NCBI GenBank assembly: GCA_945860295.1
Contig: CAMAQH010000010.1
Coordinates: forward strand, 62,001 to 126,000
Direction of reading: 5' to 3'
Origin: Prosthecobacter debontii
GTDB taxonomy: Bacteria > Verrucomicrobiota > Verrucomicrobiia > Verrucomicrobiales > Verrucomicrobiaceae
DNA: 64,000 nt
The position numbers and the translations under genes are program-made. Of this stretch, positions 43,597-53,300 are shown in pieces. Numbering within the stretch: position 1 is the stretch's first letter; each line of letters begins with the position of its first letter. The notes beneath the pieces are model-generated. The model was not told where the DNA came from and searched no databases. It saw only the letters and a list, made by a program, of their open reading frames with translations.

Positions 43597-43896
43597 ATGG
43601 CCGCGTTTAAACCACCCGGCCAATGTCCCGCCTGTGGCGAGTGGGTTCCGCGCGCAGCCGCAGCCTGTGGTGACTGCGGAGCCTGTGCCAAATCAGGCTG
43701 GAAAGCCAATGCTGACACCTATGACGGCCTCGATCTGCCCGACGAAGATTTTGATTACGATGACTTCATCCAACGTGAATTCGGCGGTTCATCAAAAGGC
43801 TCCAAGTTCGGGCTGAGCAAAGAAACCTTCTGGCGCATCGTCGCCGCCGTGGTGCTTGCCGTCATGATCTTGGGCTACTTACTTTCCGCTAAGTAG
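43597..43896 (+). CDS. Small zinc-ribbon protein with a C-terminal membrane anchor
   Basis: The 99-residue product has four cysteines in CPACGEW and CGDCGACAK, a likely zinc-binding ribbon at 10-31. An acidic segment follows (DLPDEDFDYDDFI). One C-terminal membrane helix (IVAAVVLAVMILGYLL) leaves a short end. It would be tail-anchored with the ribbon in the cytoplasm. I do not recognise a family. It lies 5 bases after sufT and could be a membrane-tethered metal or Fe-S related factor, but that is only from position. It overlaps the convergent MFS gene by 8 bases. Confidence 0.82.
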   Translation: MAAFKPPGQCPACGEWVPRAAAACGDCGACAKSGWKANADTYDGLDLPDEDFDYDDFIQREFGGSSKGSKFGLSKETFWRIVAAVVLAVMILGYLLSAK

Positions 43897-45097
43897 TAGT
43901 CAGCGAGCCGCCCACCTTTCTCCCCTGATAAGCCAAGGCAAAGAACACGCAGACTGCGGCAGTCAGGGCCGTCTCACCCCACCAGAAGCGCGACCAATCT
44001 GTCACACCTTTGGTTCGGCACATCTCGTGCCACCAGCCACCGCCAAGGTAGCCCAGTAGATTGCCCACACCGCCCATGAGTAGGGCCAGCAGAGCCTGAG
44101 CACGCACGCGCCATTTCGGTTCGATCCGCTCCTCCAGATAGATCTGTGTCGTGATGAAGTAGAGCGTGAAAGCAAAGCCGTGCAGCGTGGTTCCGATCAT
44201 GATCCAGGTCTGAGTATTCATGGCATTCATGCCATAGCGCACCACGCAGATGATGATGCCAGAAAGGAACACCCATTTGAGTCGATACCGCGTCATCAAT
44301 CCCCCCAGAAGTAGCATAACGAGAATCTCCGTCGTCTGCGCCAATGACATCACAGCGGAGATATGTCCCACACCCATTTCCTTTAACTGAAGCACCGTAT
44401 AGGGATAAAATGCCGCGAGCGGGATGCAGTAGAGCGCGGCAGTGATGAAGACGATCCGGTGATCCCTATGCTTCAGTAGATCCAGCGCATCCAGCCCTAG
44501 AATCTGCCACCAACTGCGATGCTGCTTCGCATCGCTGGGTGGCGTGGCGGGCAGCATCCATGTCAAACTCATGACCACCATCCATAGACCCGCCGCCGTG
44601 AATCCCGCGAGCACCGAATCATCCGCCTTGATCACAAAGCTGACGATCCAACAGCCCACCATCCAGCCAAAGGTGGCAAAGGCGCGTAGCGGACCAAACT
44701 GGCGCTTGGCATTGTGCAATTGGGAGAAAGCAATGCTGCTGGTGATGCTCCAAACCGGAGTCGCCACCAGAGCCTGAACCTGCGCGCACAGCAGGATCAA
44801 ACCATCACTCAAACCCCATTGCAGCGAAAGACAGGTCATCGTCAAAGTCAGTCCGGTAAGCACAGCCAGCCAGCGCAGCCAGCGCGTCGGTGCCATCTTT
44901 TGATCCGCCAGTGCCCCGACAAACAGCGGCGAAATAAAAGCCGCAATGCCCGAGGTCGCCAGCACCCACGGCACGAGATGAGCACGATCATACGCCGCGA
45001 AGATATTCGCCAGAGGCACATTCCAGAGGCCCATGGGCATAGCCGTGCAAAAGAAAAGAAGAGCGAGCTTAGCGCGACTGGTCGGGGGAGCGTCCAC
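43889..45097 (-). CDS. MFS transporter, nucleoside:proton symporter-like
   Basis: The 402-residue membrane protein has about 12 hydrophobic helices. SPLFVGALADQKMAPTRWLR is the MFS cytoplasmic loop 2-3. FATFGWMVGCWIVSF, EILVMLLLGGLMTRYRLKWV and the HGFAFTLYFITTQIYLEERI segment resemble the NupG/XapB nucleoside permease subgroup (Nuc_H_symport). It probably imports a nucleoside or similar solute with protons; specificity is not readable. No purine or pyrimidine salvage gene is adjacent. Confidence 0.85.
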   Translation of the reverse strand: MDAPPTSRAKLALLFFCTAMPMGLWNVPLANIFAAYDRAHLVPWVLATSGIAAFISPLFVGALADQKMAPTRWLRWLAVLTGLTLTMTCLSLQWGLSDGLILLCAQVQALVATPVWSITSSIAFSQLHNAKRQFGPLRAFATFGWMVGCWIVSFVIKADDSVLAGFTAAGLWMVVMSLTWMLPATPPSDAKQHRSWWQILGLDALDLLKHRDHRIVFITAALYCIPLAAFYPYTVLQLKEMGVGHISAVMSLAQTTEILVMLLLGGLMTRYRLKWVFLSGIIICVVRYGMNAMNTQTWIMIGTTLHGFAFTLYFITTQIYLEERIEPKWRVRAQALLALLMGGVGNLLGYLGGGWWHEMCRTKGVTDWSRFWWGETALTAAVCVFFALAYQGRKVGGSLTTT

Positions 45098-45333
45098 AGA
45101 GGAAACGAAGAACTTTACAGAACGCCGGAGTAGGTCCTTGTCAAAAACTGCCTGAGAAAGCTACGGCATTTGAGTCGTCAGCCACATTTACGCGAAGATG
45201 AAGCACCCAGTTACCCTGGCAGCGGGAATAAAACGGGTGGTGTCGAACTCTGACAACACTCCCTAAAAAACCCTGCCTTGCGCGACTGGACAGGCTCCCC
45301 ATCTTCCGCGCTCCTTTACCCACCTATTTCATC

Positions 45334-46266
45334 ATGGAAAACGTCATCATCATCGGCACCGGCTGCGCGGGTTTCACCGCCGCCATCTATGCAGCGCGCG
45401 CGAATTTCAGCCCGCTAATCCTTTCAGGCAATATGCCCGGCGGTCAGCTCACGACGACGACGGAGGTGGAAAACTTCCCCGGCTTCCCGAATGGTATCAT
45501 GGGGCCGGAACTAATGATGAACATGCAGGCTCAGGCGGAGAAGTTTGGTTCACGCATTGAGTACACTTTGGTGAGCAGCGTGAAGAAGACGGAAGCAGGT
45601 CACTTTGAAGTCATTAGCGAAGACGGCACAGTGCGTGAAGCCAAAGCGGTCATCGTCGCGACCGGAGCCTCACCACGACATCTGGGGCTGCCGAATGAGA
45701 AGTCACTCATCGGCCATGGTCTGACGAGCTGCGCGACCTGTGATGGGGCTTTCTACCGCAATGTGCCGGTCTGCGTGATCGGCGGTGGTGACAGCGCTTG
45801 TGAAGAAGCCAGCTTCCTAACGAAGTTTGCCAGCACGGTGTATCTGATCCATCGTCGCGACAGCCTGCGCGCGTCGAAGATTATGGCGGATCGCGCGCTC
45901 GCGAACCCGAAAATCAAGCCTGTCTGGAACAGCACTGTTTGCGAATACCTGACCGATGAAAAAGGTGAGATGCGCGCCGTGATGCTGGAAAATCTGGTCA
46001 CGGGCGAGAAGACGGAACTGGATCTAAAGTGCGTCTTTGTCGCCATCGGTCATGTGCCTAATGGGGCTTTCCTGGGTGATTTGGTGGATACCGATGAGAA
46101 CGGCTACATCCTGCAAACCAAAGGCACGCATACCAAGACCGAAGGCCTCTTCGCTGCAGGTGACGTGGCGGATCACGTCTATCGCCAAGCGATCACGGCA
46201 GCCGGTCAGGGCTGTGCCGCAGCTCTGGAAGCTGAGCGCTATCTGGCCGACATCGGCGTGCATTGA
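45334..46266 (+). CDS. trxB: Thioredoxin-disulfide reductase
   Basis: The 310-residue flavoprotein has an FAD-binding start [18 protein letters not shown], the redox-active SCATCDGAF (CATC near 136-139), the NADPH-binding [15 protein letters not shown] and the C-terminal [19 protein letters not shown]. It reduces thioredoxin with NADPH. It is followed by a DUF1501 gene 38 bases downstream on the same strand, probably without functional link. The 236-base gap upstream holds no gene that I can support. Confidence 0.96.
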   Translation: MENVIIIGTGCAGFTAAIYAARANFSPLILSGNMPGGQLTTTTEVENFPGFPNGIMGPELMMNMQAQAEKFGSRIEYTLVSSVKKTEAGHFEVISEDGTVREAKAVIVATGASPRHLGLPNEKSLIGHGLTSCATCDGAFYRNVPVCVIGGGDSACEEASFLTKFASTVYLIHRRDSLRASKIMADRALANPKIKPVWNSTVCEYLTDEKGEMRAVMLENLVTGEKTELDLKCVFVAIGHVPNGAFLGDLVDTDENGYILQTKGTHTKTEGLFAAGDVADHVYRQAITAAGQGCAAALEAERYLADIGVH

Positions 46267-46304
46267 GTGAGAGAGCCACGCTGAGTCAGGCGTAGTTCTC
46301 CGCA

Positions 46305-47699
46305 ATGAATCTCTCCAGACGCTATCTACTGCAAAGCAGTGCCTCAGGCTTCGGCATGATGGCCCTGCGTGGCTTGTTGCAGGCAGAGCCAGTGATGACT
46401 AATCCGCTCCTAGCGAAGAAGCCGCATTTTCCGGCCCGGGCGAAGCGAGTGATCTTTCTCTTCATGAAGGGTGGTCCCTCGCATGTGGATACCTTTGATC
46501 CGAAGCCGCTGCTGGATCGCGATCATGGCAAGCCACTGCCCTTTGCGCTTCCACGCGTGACTTTTGCCAAAACCACGACGCTGCTAAAGTCACCCTGGAA
46601 ATTTAAGCAGTATGGCGAAAGCGGCCTACCCGTGAGTTCCCTCTTCCCGCATGTGGCGAAGTGTGTGGACGATCTCTGCATCATCCGCTCCCTGCACGGC
46701 ACGAACCCAGCGCACGGCGGCGCTCTGCTCAAACTCCACACAGGAAGCGATGTGCAGGTGCGGCCGAGCATGGGTTCATGGATCACTTATGGACTCGGCA
46801 CGGAGAACGCCGACCTGCCCGCTTTTGTCACGATCTGTCCGACACTCGCGCATGGCGGCGTGAACAACTGGGGCGCGGCTTTTCTGCCCGCCTGGTGCCA
46901 GGGCACACCTCTCGGCAATGCCAGCGTGCCATCGACTCAGGCCGTGGTGAAAAACATCGCCAACGCGCGAACCTCCCCTGCACTGCAACGTCTGCAACTC
47001 GAACTCGCGGCCAGTCAGAACCGCGACCACCTCGCCGAGTCCAGTGCCGCCTCAATGCTTGAGGCACGCATCAATTCCTTTGAGCTAGCCTACCGCATGC
47101 AGACGACGATGCCCGAGCTGCAAGATCTGAGCGGTGAGTCAGAGGCCACGCGCAAGCTCTACGGACTCGACGACCCCGTGACGACGAACTTCGGTCGCCA
47201 GTGTCTTATGGCGCGGCGCTTTGCCGAGCGCGGCGTGCGCTTCATCCAGGTGACACACAGCGACTCGAATGTGCAGTGGGATCAGCATGGAGATCTCATC
47301 AAAGGCCACACCAAGAATGCTGCTGAGGTGGACAAGCCAATCGCCGGACTGCTGCATGATCTGAAATCACGCGGCCTGCTGGAAGACACGCTGGTGCTCT
47401 GGGGCGGTGAGTTTGGCCGCACGCCTGTGGCTCAAGGCACCGCCGATGGGCGCGATCACAATCCCGAAGGTTTTACGATGTGGATGGCCGGTGGCGGTGT
47501 GAAGCCTGGCACCGCTTATGGAGCCACGGACGACTACGGCTACTTCGCCACGGAAAACAAAGTCCACATCCACGATCTGCACGCAACGATGATGCATATT
47601 CTCGGCATGGATCACGAGAAGCTCACCTACCGCTACGCCGGTCGCGACTTCCGCCTCACCGACGTCGCCGGCCATGTGGTGAAGGATATTCTTGCTTAG
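46305..47699 (+). CDS. DUF1501 family protein, orphan copy
   Basis: The 464-residue product has a twin-arginine-like start ([20 protein letters not shown]). DUF1501 hallmarks are [18 protein letters not shown], the [17 protein letters not shown] region, [49 protein letters not shown] and [20 protein letters not shown]. The fold relates to alkaline phosphatase/sulfatase. Members are exported and nearly always paired with DUF1549/DUF1553. This copy has no partner next to it; compare the paired copy at 59101-60408. It ends 1 base before the convergent moeA stop. Confidence 0.9.
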   Translation: MNLSRRYLLQSSASGFGMMALRGLLQAEPVMTNPLLAKKPHFPARAKRVIFLFMKGGPSHVDTFDPKPLLDRDHGKPLPFALPRVTFAKTTTLLKSPWKFKQYGESGLPVSSLFPHVAKCVDDLCIIRSLHGTNPAHGGALLKLHTGSDVQVRPSMGSWITYGLGTENADLPAFVTICPTLAHGGVNNWGAAFLPAWCQGTPLGNASVPSTQAVVKNIANARTSPALQRLQLELAASQNRDHLAESSAASMLEARINSFELAYRMQTTMPELQDLSGESEATRKLYGLDDPVTTNFGRQCLMARRFAERGVRFIQVTHSDSNVQWDQHGDLIKGHTKNAAEVDKPIAGLLHDLKSRGLLEDTLVLWGGEFGRTPVAQGTADGRDHNPEGFTMWMAGGGVKPGTAYGATDDYGYFATENKVHIHDLHATMMHILGMDHEKLTYRYAGRDFRLTDVAGHVVKDILA

Positions 47700-47700
47700 C

Positions 47701-48897
47701 TCACAGCAGCAAAGCATCCGCTACATCTCCTGCGGCCAGCGTTTGGCCTTCGGCTAGTCGTAGCAGGGCATTGGCCTGACTGAGCGCAAACAGCGCGTGG
47801 CTTTGCTGGAGTCCCTGCGTTTGAAACACTCCGTCACGTACCCGTCCGCGCAGGTAATGGGGGCGATTGCCATCATTACTCAAGTCGGTCGAGACACGCA
47901 CAGGCACACTCGGTGGAGCGACATCGGCTGCGCCCATCCAGTGCAGCAGTGCGGGCCTAACGAAAAGCTGGAAGGTCACAAAGGACGACACTGGATTCCC
48001 TGGCAGACCAAAGATGAAGACGGGCTGCCCATCGTTAGCACGCGTGGTTTTGGCAAACAGGAAGGGCTTCCCAGGCTTTACCTTCACTCGCCATAAATCG
48101 GGTGAGATGCCGAGCTGAAGCAGCGCGGGCTTGATCTGATCATGATCACCGACAGAGACGCCGCCGCTGAGGATGATGATGTCCTGCGTCTGGATGAGAT
48201 CATGAAGCAACGACACGGTGGCCTGAAGATCATCCCGACAATGCACGGCCTGCGTTTGTTGGATGCCGAGTTCTGCCAGCATGCCTTGGAGCATGACGCC
48301 GTTGCTGTTGTAGATCTGGCCAGACTGCAAAGGACCACTGCCAGCGTGGATGAGTTCATCTCCAGAACTCAGAACGGTGATGCAGGGTGTGGCATGAACA
48401 GGAACCGTGGCGAGTCCCTGAGAGGCCAGCAGTCCGAGCCGCCCTGCTTTGATCGCCTCACCACGGCGCAGCATGATCTGACCGACACAAAGATCAGCGC
48501 CAGTGCGGCGGATATTTTCACCCGGCTCGACAGGCTCGCGACACAGGATCGTGTCGCCCTCGCGATCCACATCTTCCTGCATGATGACGGCATCCGCACC
48601 CGTCGGCATCGGAGCACCTGTGAAGATGCGAATGGCCTGCCCTAGCGCACAATGCCGATGCAGATCAATCCCCGCAGGTTGCTCCCCACTCACGGTCAAT
48701 GGACTCGTGCCCGCGCTATCAGCAGCGTGCAGTGCGTAGCCATCCATCATCGAGTTATCGAAGCTCGGAATCGGCACGCAGGCGATGAGATCACGAGCGG
48801 CAAAACGTCCGAGAGATGCGAGCAGTGGCAGATCCTGCATCGGCCCCGGCGTGATGGCAGCCAGGACGCGCTGACGGGCTTCGGTTTCAGTGAGCAT
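47701..48897 (-). CDS. moeA: Molybdopterin molybdenumtransferase MoeA
   Basis: The 398-residue product has all MoeA domains: the N-terminal [19 protein letters not shown], the [11 protein letters not shown] and [20 protein letters not shown] region, the MoCF-type [30 protein letters not shown] and [17 protein letters not shown], and the C-terminal beta-barrel. It inserts molybdate into adenylated molybdopterin. The moaC gene is 27 bases upstream on the same strand, so the pair is probably co-transcribed. Other moa genes and any molybdoenzyme are outside the window. Confidence 0.96.
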   Translation of the reverse strand: MLTETEARQRVLAAITPGPMQDLPLLASLGRFAARDLIACVPIPSFDNSMMDGYALHAADSAGTSPLTVSGEQPAGIDLHRHCALGQAIRIFTGAPMPTGADAVIMQEDVDREGDTILCREPVEPGENIRRTGADLCVGQIMLRRGEAIKAGRLGLLASQGLATVPVHATPCITVLSSGDELIHAGSGPLQSGQIYNSNGVMLQGMLAELGIQQTQAVHCRDDLQATVSLLHDLIQTQDIIILSGGVSVGDHDQIKPALLQLGISPDLWRVKVKPGKPFLFAKTTRANDGQPVFIFGLPGNPVSSFVTFQLFVRPALLHWMGAADVAPPSVPVRVSTDLSNDGNRPHYLRGRVRDGVFQTQGLQQSHALFALSQANALLRLAEGQTLAAGDVADALLL

Positions 48898-48924
48898 GAT
48901 GGAAAGGGAGCGGCGTGACAGGTT

Positions 48925-49392
48925 TCAATCCGCTGCTGCAGGTGGCACTGCGACCTTGGTCTTCGAGACGAGATGCACCTCCGTGATGGTCATCGTTTTA
49001 TCCACGGCCTTGCACATGTCATAGATGGTTAATGCGGCGAGTGAGACAGCAGTCAGTGCTTCCATCTCGACACCCGTTTGCGCGACAGTCTTGGTGGTGG
49101 CCGTGATGAGGATGCCATCGGCTTGCAACTCAAACTCCACGGCTACTTTGCTCAGTGGAATCTGATGGCAGAGCGGGATGAGCAGCTGTGTCTGCTTCGC
49201 CGCCTGGATCGCAGCAATTCGCGCCACGGCGAGCACATCACCTTTCTTCAGGCCGTTCTGGCGGATGAGGTCGAGCGTGCTGCTTTGCAGGAGAATGCGC
49301 CCTGTCGCGACAGCTTCACGAGTCAGCGCAGGCTTGGCAGAAACATCCACCATGCTGGCGCGGCCTTGGTCGTCGGTGTGGGTGAGGTTCAT
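48925..49392 (-). CDS. moaC: Cyclic pyranopterin monophosphate synthase MoaC
   Basis: The 155-residue product matches MoaC end to end: MVDVSAKPALTREAVATGRI, AAIQAAKQTQLLIPLCHQIP and the catalytic segment AQTGVEMEALTAVSLAALTI with the following YDMCKAVDK. With MoaA it forms the first pterin intermediate of molybdenum cofactor from GTP. It precedes moeA by 27 bases. Upstream lies the second 10-nt-periodic inverted repeat, starting 96 bases before the start codon. Confidence 0.96.
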   Translation of the reverse strand: MNLTHTDDQGRASMVDVSAKPALTREAVATGRILLQSSTLDLIRQNGLKKGDVLAVARIAAIQAAKQTQLLIPLCHQIPLSKVAVEFELQADGILITATTKTVAQTGVEMEALTAVSLAALTIYDMCKAVDKTMTITEVHLVSKTKVAVPPAAAD

Positions 49393-49488
49393 TGAGACAG
49401 GGGTGAGAGTCGTTAGTTGAGAGTTGAGAGCACGGAACGCCGCTTCGCAGGAGTGTGGAACGGAGAGTAACTTGGGGCGCGGCCAGAA

Positions 49489-49620
49489 GTTTACGATTGT
49501 TTACAGTGGTTGACGATTGTTGACGGTTGTTTGATGGAAACCAATCTCGATAGCACCTTCTGAGAAATCGACTGTAAACAACCGTCAACGCTCGCGCAGC
49601 GAGCCTAAACAACGGTAAAC
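49489..49620. repeat. 10-nt-periodic inverted repeat element, copy B
   Basis: The left arm 49489-49538 is five consecutive 10-mers starting GTTTAC/GTTGAC/GTTTGA. The right arm, read on the minus strand from 49620, has GTTTACCGTT, a GTTTAG unit broken by a 15-base GC hairpin (GCTCGC-GCA-GCGAGC, 49590-49604), then GTTGACGGTT and GTTTACAGTC. The 10-base phase and consensus (GTTKRCnnTK) match the element at 30924-31021. It occupies the space upstream of moaC, downstream of DUF5069. Confidence 0.85.
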
Positions 49621-49650
49621 CGCTGGTAGTTAGTCGGGAGCCAGACCATC

Positions 49651-49692
49651 AAACGAAGAGAGCGCAAAGATAAGTTTTATCTTTGCGCTCTC
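49651..49692 (-). terminator. Rho-independent terminator of the DUF5069 gene
   Basis: A perfect 15-base stem, GAGAGCGCAAAGATA / TATCTTTGCGCTCTC (49658-49692), is followed on the minus strand by TTCGTTT. It is 20 bases past the stop. Confidence 0.88.
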
Positions 49693-49711
49693 AAGGGATG
49701 AACCGAAGTGC

Positions 49712-50152
49712 TTACTTGATCTCAGCGCTGTAGAAAGTCTGCCAGTCGTCGAGGTTGTTGAGATCGACGGCACCAGGATTGCAGCCACCGTCTTCGGTGA
49801 GTCCAACCGCCGCGAGGATGCTAGCGCGGGTGGCGTCATCGTGGATGTAGCCCATGATGGACTGGTTGTGCTTGTACTTATCCGCCATGGTCAACTTCAC
49901 ACCGGGCTGGGCTTTCACCCAGGCTTCGAGCTGCACATAGGTCGGCTTCGTGGCGATGAAGGTGCGGAAGGTTTCAATGTTGATGCCCAGCGCGTCGAGC
50001 GTCATCTGGTCATAGCCGCAGCCGATGCCAGGATAATCAGCGTGGAGTTTGCCAGCAGCATCCAGGGACGCTTTCTGCCAGAGGCGTGGCAGATGCAGCA
50101 CGCCGAGAGGACCGGCAATGCCGGAAGAGATGAGAGGAACGATTTGGCTCAT
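49712..50152 (-). CDS. DUF5069 domain protein
   Basis: The 146-residue product lies fully within the DUF5069 family of Verrucomicrobiota and Planctomycetes: LGVLHLPRLWQKASLDAAGK, GCGYDQMTLDALGI, VKAQPGVKLTMADKYKHNQS and the ending NNLDDWQTFYSAEIK. It has no signal peptide or membrane helix, so it is probably cytoplasmic. The function is unknown and the residue pattern suggests no catalytic motif. It stands alone with its own terminator; the 188-base gap upstream has nothing else that I can support. Confidence 0.85.
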   Translation of the reverse strand: MSQIVPLISSGIAGPLGVLHLPRLWQKASLDAAGKLHADYPGIGCGYDQMTLDALGINIETFRTFIATKPTYVQLEAWVKAQPGVKLTMADKYKHNQSIMGYIHDDATRASILAAVGLTEDGGCNPGAVDLNNLDDWQTFYSAEIK

Positions 50153-50340
50153 GGTAATGATAGGTGGGTTGATGTGTCCGAGACTGGACAGGCAACGAAC
50201 GTGCGGAGCGGCGTGATTTGGTCAAGCGACGTGAAGGTCAGGCGAAAGAGAGCCGTGAGTTACAGGATGATCATGATGAACAGGTCAGAAACCATTCTGT
50301 AAATCCTGCCCATCTTGTCATCCTGTAACCAAAGCTGCGA

Positions 50341-53300
50341 TCACGGTCTCGTGAACATCACCTCGCCAGTGGTTTTTTCGGTGCCGACGAGCGGAGGCAG
50401 CAGGTAGTGGCCTTCGCCGATGAGCGTGTCGGGGAGCGTCGCCGGTTGGCGGAGAATGCCGCTGAAGGTGACGGTGCGTTTGATGGCATCGGTCAGCTCA
50501 AAGCTGCCGGTGATGGTGCCGGTTTTTGGCACAAAGGTGAGCGTTTTCCACTTCGTCAGGTTCGCTGCAGGAGTGAGCACGCTGACTGCGTTCGCTGTGC
50601 TCAGCGCGAGTCGCGTCGGCAGGCTGGATTGTGAGGCACTGCCCGTGGCGCTGTGACTGACGCCGAAGCTGGTGCCGGTCAAACCGAGGCGCTGAGCGAG
50701 CGTGAACGTTGGCACGGTAGTCTTCGGCTCCAGCCAGGGATCAATCATGAGCACGGTGTTCACGGTGCCGAAGGTTGTGCGATAGGAGCTATCCGTGTCT
50801 AGCTTGGTCTTCTTCCAAGTGAGGCTGGACTGCGCGAGGTAGCGTCGGCCAGGGATGGGATGCTCGGCGAGAGTGAAACTACCCGCAAGGAAGGAATGCG
50901 TGCGCGCGGTGATGTAAGGCTGCACGAAGAGCCGATAGCCAGGGTTACTCAAATCATCAGGGCTCAGCGCACTAGTAAAACCCGTGCCATCGCCGAGTTT
51001 GCCTGTGAGAGTGATAACGCCTGTGGTGCTGATTCTCGCCGTGGCCCAGCCAGCCCCTGCGGGCACAGTGCTGCCAGTGGGAGTCGCAGGCTCCAGCACG
51101 GCCGTGTGTGCCCCGGCATAGGCGACCGTTGCGGTGCTAAGTTTACGACCATCAGCGGCACTGCCGAGTGGCAAGCTGCTGCGTGTGGCGCTGGCGGTCA
51201 CGTTGCCAGATGTCGGCAGGGTAAAGTCGATGCGGTAAGGGATCTTACCGGTGCCGACGAGGGTCGTGGCGGTGCCTGTGGCTTGTTCGCCGACAGTAAT
51301 GAGGTTACTGCTGACGAAAGACACGACGCTGGTCTCAGTGGCCGTGGCGAGCTTCGCGGTAAATGTCTTGCTCGTCGCAGCTACCGTGATGCTCAGCTTG
51401 CCCACCGGGATGGGGTCTCCATCCACGAGCAGGGCTTCGTAGTTACCGGCAAAACTCTCCACCTTCATCGTGCCGCTGAGATAGACGAAAATGTAGTTAG
51501 CTGCGGTGCCGAGACTAGCGGTGATCGGGTAAAGGCCGCCAGGGCTGGTGGCCGTAGCCGTCGTGGCGATTACGGGTGCCTTGCTCACCGAGTTCACGGC
51601 GATGTCGCCGCCGAGGAAGCCTCTGTAACCAAACCCAAGCACCGGATTTACCTGCCCGGCGAACTTGCGCTGATCATCCGGCTGCACAAACAGCGGCGCT
51701 TTGCTGATGATGAGTGTGCCGGTCTTGGCGCTGCTGCCAACCACCACCGCCTTCACTGGATAAGAACCGACGTTGATGGGTGCTTCGGAGACATAGTTCA
51801 GCCCTATCTTGTAAGTCACATCCGCCGCACCCGTGGCTCCCAGCACAGTGATCGGGCGGGGCGTGCCGGCATAAATCTGGCTTAGATTCGTCAGCGTCAG
51901 TGTCGTTGGGTTCGCGGCGACGGTGATCGTTCGCTCTACGGGAGTGGCAGCCAGGTAGTCCGCATTCCCCGTTTGAGTCGCGCGCAGCTTCACAGTGCCC
52001 GCGCCAGTGAGGTTTAAAACGTTCCCCGACACGTTGGCAGGGCCAGAGAGCACCGTGTAAACAACTGGCAGTCCAGAGCTGCTACTGGCAGTGAGAGTGA
52101 ATGAACTCTCAGCCAAATAAAGCTTGGAAGGCGGTGTGAAGAAAAGAGTTTGCGCTGCTTGGCTGGCATTACGCCCAGTGCCGGTAATGGCGATGTCGAA
52201 AGGATTCTTCGCACCATTCACGTTGCTGGCGATATGCAGTGCAGCCGTTTTCACCCCACCACTTTTTGGAGAAAAGGTCACAGTGAAGATGGATGTTCCA
52301 GAGCCAACGGGAATACTCGTTGCGCTGATCGAGCTTACACTGAAGAGAGCGGCATCAGGTCCGTCCTTGGTCACCTCGAGACTGGTCAGATCAGCGGAAC
52401 CAGTATTGGTGATAGCAAATGTAAGCGGCTCATTTTTTACGCCCAGCGTCGCGCCAAATTGCACGCTGTCCGCGCCATCGATCAGTGGACTGGCATGCGT
52501 CACGGCGATGTCGGGCATAACATAAGTATAAAGCATGTTCGCCACATTGGTGCCGTCTGGGGTGGTGGCTAGAACACTTGCAGTTCCTTGGGTATTAGCT
52601 GGGGTGGTGGCAGTAATTCTTGTGGAATCGACGACTACGACATTCGTCGCGGCTACGCCGCCGATGGTGACTGCACTGGCTCCGCTCAGGTTGGTCCCGG
52701 TAATGGTGACGTTGGTGCCTCCGAGAGTTGTGCCACTGGTTGGGTATATGGCGGTGACGGTTGGGAAAGTTATATTGGCTTGGGCGATGAAGGGAGAAAC
52801 GATGGTGCCGACAACGGTGAAGACCCCGCCAAGATAGAGATGGCCGGTTCTGTCTATGGTTAGCGCATTGACGTTATCGTTCATCCCCATACCGAGGGCA
52901 GACCACGCGCTGCCGTTCCACTTGGCGATGCGATTGGCCGCCCCGTCACCTGCCGTGTTGAAGTAACCGCCGGCGTAGAGGTCGTTGCCACTTACCGCCA
53001 GCGCATAGACGCCGTCGTTCATCCCCATACCGAGGGCAGACCATGTGCTGCCATTCCATTTCGCGATGCGATTGGCCGGCCTGCCTCCGGCCAAGGTGAA
53101 GTAACCTCCGGCGTAAAGGTCGTTGCCGTTCACCGCTAGCGCATAGACGCCGTTGTTCATACCCGCGCTGAGGCCCGACCACCCATTTCCGTTCCATTGG
53201 GCCATGTAGTAGGCCCGCCCGCCGCCCGCCGTGGTGAAGTCGCCTCCGGCATAAAGGTCGTTGCCGCTCACCGCCAGCGCACTGACGCCGTCGTTCATAC

